A stretch of 64,000 bases of DNA, from the NCBI RefSeq assembly GCF_947498515.1, contig NZ_CANMKO010000002.1:496001-560000 (forward strand), in the 5' to 3' direction. Positions 15,420 to 23,226 of the stretch are shown piece after piece. The notes below the pieces were generated by a model. That model saw only the letters and a program-made list of their open reading frames with translations. It made no database searches and was not told where the DNA came from. The first letter of the stretch is position 1. Every line of letters starts with the position of its first letter. This DNA comes from an uncultured Pelagimonas sp. (GTDB lineage Bacteria > Pseudomonadota > Alphaproteobacteria > Rhodobacterales > Rhodobacteraceae). Made by a program: the position numbers and the translations under genes.

Positions 15420-15731
15420 TCATTTGTACTTCTTCCTTTGAGCTTTCATCAAGAACAATCTGAGGTTATCGATCTCTTTGTGGAGACCGTCCCGCCTTAC
15501 CAGTTCACGTCCCTTAGACGTTAGGAAATATGTTCCTTTTCGAACCGGGAAAATGTACGCGTGCTGCCTTGCAAACTCATGTGCTTCTCTGAAGGCTCCT
15601 GAAGCGAGGAAGGCCTCACTTGTTTTAGGTGGGAGCACTTCTGGCGCGAATCTTTCAATGTCTTGAACTCGCCCTGGCTGAATAACAGCTAATACTGCCA
15701 AGTACGCGAATAGAGGATCTGCGGCGCTCAT
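15420..15731 (-). CDS. Winged-helix protein of the retron (split effector C-terminal domain)
   Basis: The 103-residue protein contains QDIERFAPEVLPPKTSEAFL, then ASGAFREAHEFARQHAYIFP and VRKGTYFLTSKGRELVRRDG. The last block is a winged-helix wing (two strands, turn, and a following helix beginning SKGRELV). In the Ec86/Eco1 retron a winged-helix domain forms the C-terminal part of the nucleoside-deoxyribosyltransferase effector. Here it is a separate gene whose ATG overlaps the effector stop (ATGA at 15728-15731). It would probably bind the msDNA or tether the effector to the RT complex. The stop is 3 bases from the start of the msr RNA. Confidence 0.75.
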   Translation of the reverse strand: MSAADPLFAYLAVLAVIQPGRVQDIERFAPEVLPPKTSEAFLASGAFREAHEFARQHAYIFPVRKGTYFLTSKGRELVRRDGLHKEIDNLRLFLMKAQRKKYK

Positions 15732-16483
15732 GCTTCTATCCTCGACTGAAGTTGGATTTGGGTCTTCACTCTATTCGAAAACGCACTAACAATTTCAATG
15801 CAACCTTCCACATCCTTGTAATCGACACGTTCCACCTTAGAACCAAAAGCCTGTGCGCACGCAACTGGCCCAGTGTTGAGGTATCCTAAGTTCTTTTCGT
15901 GAGTTGCGTCTGCAAGAATGATCATTTTCCTACAAATTTCCCTCTTGAGGCTAAACGCACCGATCTCGGCAAACGAACCTGGGCTATCGGGGATCATTAC
16001 AACAAGAGAGGCTACGTCTCTTGCGTGAGTTAGCTCTGCGTCAGCCGCATTGTGGAACTCTCCAGTCCCGGCCGCAAAAGAGGTTACCAAATTAGGATAT
16101 GTTCCCAAGCTAACGTCGAAATCTTGATCTTTTAGCCGGTGAAAAAGTTCAAACCTAAGTTTGGATGCTGCCGAATTCTTCGACTCACTTTCGCTTTCAG
16201 GTTTTATGTATGGACCCGCTAAAAATACAACCACAGGGTCTTCATTGTTGCGCGCGGCTTGAGCAAGAGTTGAGGCATTTAGGGCGCGTTTTAACACCGG
16301 ACGCGCTGGATTTTTGGCAACATCTTGAAGGTCCGCCGAAGCATTTGGATCAACAAATATATAGGTGTTATTGTTGACGGACTGATCGACATTGTTCCCG
16401 TTGCCGTTAATGTCCGTCAACTGAGAAGTAGTTCTATTCTTCGCCCCAAACCGATTTTTTATTGATCGCAAAAAGGCCATCAC
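15728..16483 (-). CDS. Retron effector, nucleoside deoxyribosyltransferase-like N-glycosidase
   Basis: The protein is 251 residues from a GTG at 16483; the ATG at 16480 is equally possible. Residues 84-235 form an NDT-like Rossmann domain with VVVFLAGPYI (84-93), a helix and strand to FDVSLGTYPN, ARDVASLVVMIP and then DSPGSFAEIGAFS (166-178), in which Glu173 matches the catalytic Glu. In type II-A retrons this domain is an NAD(P)/nucleotide glycosidase toxin held inactive by RT-msDNA. The N-terminus (20-45: LTDINGNGNNVDQSV, then NNNTYIFVD) is Asn-rich and resembles the tail of the upstream membrane peptide. It starts directly after that gene's stop. Confidence 0.85.
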   Translation of the reverse strand: MMAFLRSIKNRFGAKNRTTSQLTDINGNGNNVDQSVNNNTYIFVDPNASADLQDVAKNPARPVLKRALNASTLAQAARNNEDPVVVFLAGPYIKPESESESKNSAASKLRFELFHRLKDQDFDVSLGTYPNLVTSFAAGTGEFHNAADAELTHARDVASLVVMIPDSPGSFAEIGAFSLKREICRKMIILADATHEKNLGYLNTGPVACAQAFGSKVERVDYKDVEGCIEIVSAFSNRVKTQIQLQSRIEA

Positions 16484-16654
16484 TTATTGGCCACTGCCTT
16501 TATTATCCATGTGTTGATTTACGGTGTTCCCCTGCCCAGAAACTGTCGCATTTTGGTTAATATCCGTGGACTGATTTTTGCGCCACCGAAGTAACCCGAA
16601 AACAGCTACAGCAGCGACCACGATTCCTGCAATCCAATACGCTTGTTCTAACAT
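16484..16654 (-). CDS. 56-residue membrane peptide with Asn/Gln-rich tail, first gene of retron operon
   Basis: The ATG at 16654 opens 56 codons ending at TAA immediately before the effector GTG. Residues 6-23 (YWIAGIVVAAVAVFGLLR) are one membrane helix followed by RWRK, so the tail should face the cytoplasm. The tail reads STDINQNATVSGQGNTVNQH, and its TDIN...GQGNTVNQ closely matches the TDINGNGNNVDQ of the effector N-terminus. Paired short Asn/Gln/Gly motifs in adjacent defence genes recall bacterial amyloid signalling sequences. The function is not established. A membrane anchor for the effector or an amyloid-triggered membrane disruptor are both possible. Confidence 0.7.
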   Translation of the reverse strand: MLEQAYWIAGIVVAAVAVFGLLRWRKNQSTDINQNATVSGQGNTVNQHMDNKGSGQ

Positions 16655-17326
16655 CTAAGCTCCCCTGCACAAAGTAAACGAAGAAGATCGGCTGCTGGAT
16701 GTTCGCCAAACGCAGGCACCGAAATCTACATCGATTTGAAGCTATAGCGGATCATGAAAAGAATCCAGAACAACCTGCAGACGACTGGCTGGAACGCGTG
16801 TGGGCATCTGCGAAAAGCTGAAACGAAAAAAAAATGGCATCTTCCGGCGCAAGCTGTATGTCTGGTCATCTTGCATTGGTTCCAGCCTTTTTTCCGGGAG
16901 CGAATGACTGGAACCCGCCCGACCTACGGATGTTGCATGTGCTAAAGTCTGGGTAAAACGGGTCCGCTTTGGCTGACAACAGTCATCGGGCATCCGGGAT
17001 AACACCTGATTTTGCCGCATTCGCGGTGCTGCGCCGCCGCAAGGCGGCTTCGAGCGCAAAGTTCCAAATGCTGCACCTCGTTCGAAAGTCCGGTTTCCAT
17101 AAGTTGGCCAGAAACTTGCCAAATCTAAACCAAGTTTCGTCAGGAATTTGCGACAAAGAAATTTAAATATTTCCGGGGACTCAGCGCGTTGTGTCAAAAT
17201 GATCGATACTGGCACAACACACCTGACTTGGTTTTTTTGTGCAGAACGAAAAGTGGCTCCAATGAAGCCGACCTTTAGACTCGGCCAGACTAAACACCTT
17301 ATTCTATAGGGCAAGAGCACGAAGCA
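16655..17326. other. Gene-free spacer between retron and protease
   Basis: About 670 bases without a convincing gene. A 192-codon minus-strand frame (16742-17320) is open but low in coding character, with Cys/Arg/Ser-rich, patternless translation. The stretch has a higher-GC middle portion than the flanking defence genes. The promoter of the retron operon should lie just above 16,655, but no clear -35/-10 pair was fixed. Confidence 0.5.
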
Positions 17327-18556
17327 CTAATCAAGATAGTACAAGCGGTTTGGTGCATTGGCGTTGAAAAAGCCTGTTACATGCGCACGGTATTCTATAC
17401 CATAGCCTGGCCTCTGGTCGCGTCGGGCGAATAGCTGGGCCTTGACCCAACTCCCTCGAACATCAAGAATTCGAACTTGATAATTGTCGTTTATATCCAA
17501 AAGTTTTAATCGTTTTTTGGGGTCGATCAGTTCCCGAGGGAAGGATTCCCTATCTATTGACGGTACCGCCCCACTTCTCTCGAAAGGCATATCCATCGAC
17601 ATAGGTTTGTTACCGCTGTATAGTACTCCTCCCTCCCGCATTGCTGGCTGATACGAAAAGCTCATCAAAGTTTCCGTCGCTCCCAAATCTATGCTGCCCC
17701 TTGTCAAAAAACCTGGATAGCCGGGTAAAAAATTGGCGTAACTAGAGTCATCGTCACCTGCAAAAATCAAACCAACAGCTTCATGCCGCTCCTCGTCGAC
17801 CACCAGTGAACCACTGTCTCCTCGATCTGACATTTTTGAGAACAATAGTTGATTTGAAAAGGGAATTACTCGGCCACTTCCATATTTCACCCGGATATTT
17901 GCAACTCCCAGTAGTTTTCCATGACCACAAGTTGGAGAACGCGCCCCGACTGTGTAATGCGCCTCGCCGAACGCAACAGACCACGCCAGTCGACGCGGAA
18001 ATCGAAGGCGTGAACCACTCGAGCACTCGCGAAATCGAGCTTCAACATCATCAGGATCATCGAACTCCGCAAATGCAATATCATACTCGTTGTTTCCAAA
18101 CTCGTTTACGGGCTCGAAGTCATACAGGGATGCGGCAGTCTTTCCGTCGATCTGTATCTTTTCTCCGATGGTAGAGTTATTCCCACTCCTGCAAAAAACA
18201 TGCCAATTTGATATTGCGACGAGCACTCCATTAACCATTATTGGACCACCGTACGTCCCATAATATGGAGCTCCTTCCGGCCGTGCAGCGGTTCCCGATT
18301 CAAGTTGTGCAACGATCTCCCTGTTTGCCATCATTCGAATTGAATAACCTTGACCTTCATGCTCGAAAGCCGATCCAGAACGCAATGCCTCTGGTGTCGA
18401 ATCCATGCTGCCAGCGAGCTTAACAATGATTTCCGGGCTTGCGGCGTTCAAGCCCGCATGCAGTTCGATCGCGACCCACTCCAAGTCCATAAGTTCAGTT
18501 GAAAACTCTTCTTGAAACTGGGCGAGAGCTTCCTTGAATTGACGAAAATCCACCAA
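17327..18556 (-). CDS. Trypsin-like serine protease in defence cargo
   Basis: The protein has 409 residues from a TTG at 18556; a GTG follows at 18553 and both lie behind AAGGAGG (18570-18564). The triad of a chymotrypsin-fold protease is visible: His119 in AISNWHVF, Asp159 in NEYDIAFAEF and Ser248 in SDRGDSGSLVV. An N-terminal helical domain of about 90 residues precedes the protease, and about 110 residues follow (LIDPKKRLKLLDINDNYQVR and a final beta-rich region). There is no signal peptide, so it acts in the cytoplasm, like the trypsin-like effectors of bacterial STAND-linked immunity. It points away from the NACHT gene 0.5 kb off. A direct link to that gene is inference. Confidence 0.85.
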   Translation of the reverse strand: MVDFRQFKEALAQFQEEFSTELMDLEWVAIELHAGLNAASPEIIVKLAGSMDSTPEALRSGSAFEHEGQGYSIRMMANREIVAQLESGTAARPEGAPYYGTYGGPIMVNGVLVAISNWHVFCRSGNNSTIGEKIQIDGKTAASLYDFEPVNEFGNNEYDIAFAEFDDPDDVEARFRECSSGSRLRFPRRLAWSVAFGEAHYTVGARSPTCGHGKLLGVANIRVKYGSGRVIPFSNQLLFSKMSDRGDSGSLVVDEERHEAVGLIFAGDDDSSYANFLPGYPGFLTRGSIDLGATETLMSFSYQPAMREGGVLYSGNKPMSMDMPFERSGAVPSIDRESFPRELIDPKKRLKLLDINDNYQVRILDVRGSWVKAQLFARRDQRPGYGIEYRAHVTGFFNANAPNRLYYLD

Positions 18557-18628
18557 GTGACTACCTCCTTAAACAATTGCGCGAATTTGCAGAATATATT
18601 CATATTTTAGCCCCTTCTGATTGAGAGT

Positions 18629-18715
18629 CTACACTTTACGAAGCACGCCCATTTGGGCAGGTTCCTCAATATGTATATGATAGAGATCTTCAAAAGCGGC
18701 CATTGATGCAGCCAC
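18629..18715 (-). CDS. Candidate 28-residue small protein upstream of the protease
   Basis: A GTG at 18715 follows AAAGGAGG (18731-18724) at 8 bases, the strongest ribosome binding site in this segment. It opens 28 codons reading MAASMAAFEDLYHIHIEEPA and then QMGVLRKV before TAG. The next gene downstream on the same strand is the protease (73 bases). It is acidic and has no membrane helix. It could be a protease-regulating peptide, a leader, or the last piece of a truncated gene. It is supported only by the ribosome binding site and its plausible composition. Confidence 0.4.
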   Translation of the reverse strand: MAASMAAFEDLYHIHIEEPAQMGVLRKV

Positions 18716-18731
18716 GGCAAATACCTCCTTT

Positions 18732-19091
18732 GTACGCAGTTCTTCCGTTCGGCCATCGAGAACGCTGCGCGGTTTGCTGAATGGCTGGTCTCGGGAAACT
18801 GCAACGCAACGATTGGCCTCCCAATCAATGTCGGGTCTGGGCCGTTCGCTTCATCTCTAGGCGTTTGGAGCTGGCACCCAGTTTCCGCGCCTGTCAGTGG
18901 TGTCAGTCGATGTCGTCAAGGTTACCTCCGGCCCAATCCAGGCTTTGGCACTCGGTGTTCGTTACGCGCTGCGGCCCGCCAAAGCTGACCCCCATCGAGC
19001 GACATCGCTTTTCGGAGGATCACCGATTCGCGGACAAAACGTTTGCAGTGAATAAATCCTCAGGAAAGCAGTTGAGATACCTAACGCGATA
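18732..19091. other. Divergent intergenic region before the NACHT gene
   Basis: No gene is supported here. A plus-strand frame of 103 codons (18781-19092) overlaps the NACHT start and has poor coding character. The region must hold the promoters for the leftward protease and the rightward NACHT gene, but no clear hexamers were fixed. Confidence 0.5.
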
Positions 19092-22055
19092 GTGCACATT
19101 GCCCGAAACAACTCAAAGGTATTTGCTTTGGCTATTTCAGAAGGTCTCGTCGTCAATGGTGTTACTGCCATCGCAGGGCAAATCACAAAGCGTTTTATTC
19201 AAAAATACTATCTACCCTACAGAATGCGGCTTCGACTGGAAGGCAGAAAGGATTCCTCTGAAAACGATCAAGTTTTGGAGGCGTTGCAAAGAGCGATTGG
19301 CAACTATAAATCACTCACTCCAGCGACGAACTCTACGCTAGTCGATCTTGCCAACTCAAATTTACTTGACTACTTAATTGCAGTCTTTGGATCGAACATC
19401 GTTCACGATAACGCTTTGACGCTGATTGAGTACATCCACCAGTCACGTGGCAGCGCAAATCGCAAAGACTCGAAAGAATTCGCCAAGAACTTAGCGGACT
19501 GCTTGCGGACGATAAGTGCAACTACTGCAAAAGCGGTATCACGCGAGATGCCGGAAGATTTCAGTTTAGATTGGCAAAAGAGAAGAGACGACGACGCTCG
19601 GCGCGCGGAAAGCATATTAAACTCTTTCATCCAAAAGATACAAACCAAAGATGGAGAGTGGATAGAGCACGCCGAAGTAAGCGCTGAGCTTATCGCAAAG
19701 AAGATAGCAGACGACCGCGACCCCTTAAAAGCCTATGTAACAGCGCTTAAACGTACCATGAACTCCGTTGATGTACACGGCGCATCGGGGGACGTGGTGC
19801 AAGTGCCATTAGACGAAATTTATGTAGACGTGCCGGTGAGTCGCATCGATAGGAAGAGGAACTTCAATCCGTATCAAGACCTGAGAAAAAACATATCTCG
19901 GCACCGTGTTTCGGAGGATTGGGAAAGGACGTTCGATTACATCAACAGCACAGTTTTGCTAGGTGACCCCGGCGGAGGTAAGAGCACTCTATCAAAGAAA
20001 TTATGCTTAGAAAGCTGCAACAGATATCTTGGAGGACAGACAAAACTACCGATCTACATACAGCTTCGCACGTATATCTCAAAGGCGGCGGAAGATGATC
20101 GCCTCTCATTGAAACATTATATTTTCGATTTTGTGTCGTCTTCACTGGTTAATGCAGACGAACTAGACCTCACATCAACTATCCTGTACCATCTTCGCAT
20201 CGGTGCTGTGTTTTTTGTAGCCGACGGTTTGGACGAGGTTCTTACGACGTCAAACCGAGCAAGAGTTGTTCAAGAAATTGCTTCATTTCGGAAAGAATTT
20301 CCGTTGTGCCAAGTCCTAGTCACATCACGCTACGTTGGATACGAAACGCAACCTCTCGATGGTTTCACCCATGTAGGTGTTGATCACTTAAACGATAGCG
20401 CTATCGAACAGATTTATCGAAATGTTTCGAGCACAGTTTTAAAGCGGTGCGATAGTGAGGTGAACTCCAGACTCCAAGGTTTTTTAGCTGATGCGGGGAA
20501 AAAAGCAAAAGAGCTTATTCGAAGCCCGCTGCTGCTGACTCTAATCGTTATTATCTATGATAAGAAGAGTGAGATACCGGACAATCGAGCAAATCTTTAC
20601 GCGTTTTGTGCCGACTTGCTTTTTGACCAGTGGGACAAGTTCAGAGACATTACTCCAGACCTACCGGAACGCTACCGTCTATTTGACCTGTTTAAGCACC
20701 TTTCTGCCCTTCTTTATGAAAACGAGGAGTATGGCGGCACTATCGGAAAAGACGACCTGGAAAGAGAAGCACGAGTTTTTTTCAAATCTGACTACATCGA
20801 CAATCGCGAAGGCAGGTCGGCCGCCGCTGCCCAGCACATGGTTGCGCACCTCACTGGTCGTGCATGGATACTTCATGAGGTAGGTGAGAATATCTTCGAG
20901 TTCACACACCGTACTTTTATGGAGTATTTTTATGCGAAGTTTCTGGACACAGAGTTTGAGGACACCACTACGTTGGTAAATAGTTGTCTGGAGCACGTCG
21001 TCGCAGGTCAGCGAACGCTCCCTACTCATTTGGCTCTTCAAATAAGGACAAACAACAAACGAGCAGCATCAACAAAGGTTGCTGTGGCGTTGACGAATGC
21101 TCTAAACGAGCACCCAAAAAACAACGAACTACTCGATTTCTGTTTAGATAGCTTAGGATATATCTTACCGAGCGGGGATCAACTACGACAGCTAGTTTCT
21201 ACTCTTGCTAAACCCGCAATCTTCTCAAATGACCTGTCCGCACCAATTCGTTTGCTGTGCACGCAAAGCCCTCTAAGAAACAACATACTGAATATTTGCT
21301 CTGAGCAATTGGACCACGTCAAAACAGTTGAACAGTTAACCGTATTGGAAGCCGCTTTTCGAAGGATGCGTCGTGAACAGACCTATGAAATGACGGATCA
21401 AGAAGGAGGCGTAATAGATGTTGTTGACCGAGCTCTTGAGAAACTTTACTCGAAACAGACAACCTCACCGTACGTTTGCAAACTGGCATTCGACCTAGAT
21501 GGCAGAGTAAACTGGAACGCCGCACGCAAGTTTGGAACTCGGTTGTGGGCTAATACTCAATCTGACCCAAGCCACTTTATGCGCATAGTTTACGATAGCC
21601 GTGAAATGCTCAAGGACGCATCTGCGTTTGTTGTGGATTCAGATGCACAAACAAGGAAGTACTTGAAGTTAGCGCGGGCAACTTATCCAACATTTTTGAA
21701 GAACGGCGACGAAGCGAACCTCGACCTATTTTTCTTTCGGAACTATCGGACCACCCCCTCGTTGCCAGACGTAGACTATAGCACGGATTTGACTGCGTGG
21801 CGTGAGGATGCTGACGCTTTGGAGATATTTGCATTCTCGCTCATGTTATACGCCGAAACCCATGTTGATTTTTTTGACGCTCAAAGTCGAAATAAGCTGT
21901 CGTCAACCATTTCAAATCTGTGTGACGCCTTAGATGGAGTAAAATCATCAAGTGGGCAGTATTGTCGAGATTGGCTTAAAGGGAAAAGTACGGTTGTACT
22001 GCATCCAGAGAGACTGCGGCATCAGGGTCGCTATATTTGGGAAGTCGAAGAGTAG
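19092..22055 (+). CDS. NACHT-domain NTPase (NLR-like, bNACHT type)
   Basis: The 987-residue protein from a GTG carries a STAND NTPase core: Walker A GDPGGGKST (291-299), Walker B FFVADGLDEV (374-383) with the DGLDE signature of NACHT, and VTSRYVGYE (410-418) as sensor. Then comes FTHRTFMEYFYAKFL (604-618), the conserved end of the NACHT winged-helix module. Residues 1-235 are an unrecognised helical N-terminal domain, with a hydrophobic patch near 10-30, where an effector normally sits. Residues 620-987 are a helical sensor without clear LRR or TPR. Bacterial NACHT proteins defend against phages. No strong ribosome binding site precedes the GTG, so the start is uncertain. Confidence 0.88.
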   Translation: MHIARNNSKVFALAISEGLVVNGVTAIAGQITKRFIQKYYLPYRMRLRLEGRKDSSENDQVLEALQRAIGNYKSLTPATNSTLVDLANSNLLDYLIAVFGSNIVHDNALTLIEYIHQSRGSANRKDSKEFAKNLADCLRTISATTAKAVSREMPEDFSLDWQKRRDDDARRAESILNSFIQKIQTKDGEWIEHAEVSAELIAKKIADDRDPLKAYVTALKRTMNSVDVHGASGDVVQVPLDEIYVDVPVSRIDRKRNFNPYQDLRKNISRHRVSEDWERTFDYINSTVLLGDPGGGKSTLSKKLCLESCNRYLGGQTKLPIYIQLRTYISKAAEDDRLSLKHYIFDFVSSSLVNADELDLTSTILYHLRIGAVFFVADGLDEVLTTSNRARVVQEIASFRKEFPLCQVLVTSRYVGYETQPLDGFTHVGVDHLNDSAIEQIYRNVSSTVLKRCDSEVNSRLQGFLADAGKKAKELIRSPLLLTLIVIIYDKKSEIPDNRANLYAFCADLLFDQWDKFRDITPDLPERYRLFDLFKHLSALLYENEEYGGTIGKDDLEREARVFFKSDYIDNREGRSAAAAQHMVAHLTGRAWILHEVGENIFEFTHRTFMEYFYAKFLDTEFEDTTTLVNSCLEHVVAGQRTLPTHLALQIRTNNKRAASTKVAVALTNALNEHPKNNELLDFCLDSLGYILPSGDQLRQLVSTLAKPAIFSNDLSAPIRLLCTQSPLRNNILNICSEQLDHVKTVEQLTVLEAAFRRMRREQTYEMTDQEGGVIDVVDRALEKLYSKQTTSPYVCKLAFDLDGRVNWNAARKFGTRLWANTQSDPSHFMRIVYDSREMLKDASAFVVDSDAQTRKYLKLARATYPTFLKNGDEANLDLFFFRNYRTTPSLPDVDYSTDLTAWREDADALEIFAFSLMLYAETHVDFFDAQSRNKLSSTISNLCDALDGVKSSSGQYCRDWLKGKSTVVLHPERLRHQGRYIWEVEE

Positions 22056-22281
22056 CGTGGGCATACTGCCACTTGGCACCGCGCTCACATGGTTTCTTGC
22101 CCCCAAAAGCCCTATGTCAGCAACTTGACCACGGTAAAAGTCCGCTTTTATGGCCGCGATCTGATCATACACCTTATGCAGCGAATTTCCAGCATCCGCC
22201 CCCAATGCCGGGCAGTCAACCGCCCTTTTGGCGCAGAACTTTCAGGCTCAAGTAACGTAAAGGGTTTGCGCTGGCATTTTA
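22056..22281. other. Gap between NACHT gene and second operator cluster
   Basis: No gene is supported here. GC content rises to the level of the phage genes, marking the right border of the defence cargo. The short frames on either strand have poor coding character. Confidence 0.45.
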
Positions 22282-22330
22282 TTGCGATTATCGCAACTTG
22301 AGGATTGCGCTCAACTTGCGAATATCGCAA
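22282..22330. promoter_or_regulatory. Second repressor operator cluster
   Basis: TTGCGATTATCGCAA (22282-22296) and TTGCGAATATCGCAA (22316-22330) have the same TTGCGA-N3-TCGCAA form as the sites at 13,236-13,310, and a half-site TTGCGC lies between them. They lie directly upstream of the rightward early operon, like a lambda O_L/O_R pair in separated positions. Confidence 0.75.
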
Positions 22331-22388
22331 TATTAAATTTGAACACCGCAAACCTCTCGGCATTGCGCGGTTCAAATGGGAGATCGAT

Positions 22389-22724
22389 ATGCAACACCCT
22401 CACCCCAGCGGACGTCCCTCGACGCACATTCCGTTACACATCCGCCCCTGGCTAATCGCCCCGACCAGCGGCCCACTGCCTCCACGTGCCTTGACGCAAG
22501 ACGCATGGCTACGTGCAAAAGAACGACAGCTGCTGGAAGATGGAACATCGGCTTGCATCGAGCACGATCGGATGGATCGGCTTTTGGGCATGATCAACGG
22601 CACACCGTTGGATCGAGCCGGATCGGCTGAGATTCATCACCTTTCCAATCGGCGCAATCTCCTTTGCCAGAAGTTCGGCTTTCAGTCCCGCCCTACCACT
22701 GGTCCGAAAGGCGGTGAGCAATGA
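22389..22724 (+). CDS. Phage early protein of unknown function
   Basis: The protein is 111 residues from the ATG at 22389. It contains RALTQDAWLRAKERQLLEDG, then DRMDRLLGMINGTPLDRAG, and a C-terminal basic region. It is Arg/His-rich, soluble and unrecognised. It is the first gene after the operator cluster and overlaps the next gene (ATGA at 22721-22724), so it is probably an early-expressed phage gene. The longer frame from 22305 would start inside the operators and is rejected. Confidence 0.6.
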   Translation: MQHPHPSGRPSTHIPLHIRPWLIAPTSGPLPPRALTQDAWLRAKERQLLEDGTSACIEHDRMDRLLGMINGTPLDRAGSAEIHHLSNRRNLLCQKFGFQSRPTTGPKGGEQ

Positions 22725-23071
22725 CCCACCCTGCTGACATCCATGTGGGAAAACGCATTCGTCACCAACGCTGGCTCAAAGGGATCACTCAACAGCAGCT
22801 AGCTGAGGCCGTTGGCATCAAGTTCCAGCAAATTCAGAAATACGAAACCGGCGCAAACCGTGTCAGTGCCTCACGCTTGTGGGACATCGCAGCGACGTTG
22901 GAGAAACCCGTCGCCTATTTCTTTGAAGGCATTGAAACCGGCGCAGAGCCCAACACGGACTTGGACAACAAGGACGAAGCTCTGCTGGTCGCAGATTTCC
23001 GCCGCCTCGCGAAACATCAGCAAACCGCTTTACGCAATGTTCAATCGGCAATGCTGGAGGTTTCGTTTTGA
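22721..23071 (+). CDS. XRE-family helix-turn-helix regulator
   Basis: The 116-residue protein reads HVGKRIRHQRWLKGITQQQL, AEAVGIKFQQIQKYETGANR and VSASRLWDIAATLEKPVAYF. This is a textbook XRE/HTH_3 domain (residues 10-65) of the type common in this order, where it continues into an effector-less short tail. A second phage regulator here could control excision or late genes. Its start and stop overlap both neighbours, so it is co-expressed with the excisionase-like gene. Confidence 0.88.
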   Translation: MTHPADIHVGKRIRHQRWLKGITQQQLAEAVGIKFQQIQKYETGANRVSASRLWDIAATLEKPVAYFFEGIETGAEPNTDLDNKDEALLVADFRRLAKHQQTALRNVQSAMLEVSF

Positions 23072-23226
23072 CCCGGTTCAAATTGAACCCTTGCGGATTG
23101 TTCACCCTAGCGATCTTGATCGGAAGCGGGGCGCTGACTTTCATCGCCCTGCCCTACGCACTCTGGAAATTGGCAGTTTGGGTGGACGCAACCAACGACA
23201 GTTTTGGCCCTTGGTGGCCGCTATGA
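23068..23226 (+). CDS. 52-residue phage membrane protein
   Basis: A TTG at 23068, overlapping the previous stop, opens 52 codons: MTRFKLNPCGLFTLAILIGS, then GALTFIALPYALWKLAVWVD and a polar tail. It has one long or two short membrane segments at residues 10-37. The stop overlaps the next start (TATGA at 23223-23226). The tight coupling at both ends supports a real gene. The function is unknown. Confidence 0.5.
   Translation: MTRFKLNPCGLFTLAILIGSGALTFIALPYALWKLAVWVDATNDSFGPWWPL

Noticed and set aside
16742-17320. 192-codon minus-strand frame between retron and protease
   Set aside because: The translation is Cys/Arg/Ser/Phe-rich without domain pattern, no good ribosome binding site was found, and no coupling to neighbours exists.
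18781-19092. 103-codon plus-strand frame before the NACHT gene
   Set aside because: It has poor coding character and ends at the NACHT start. It was not considered a gene.
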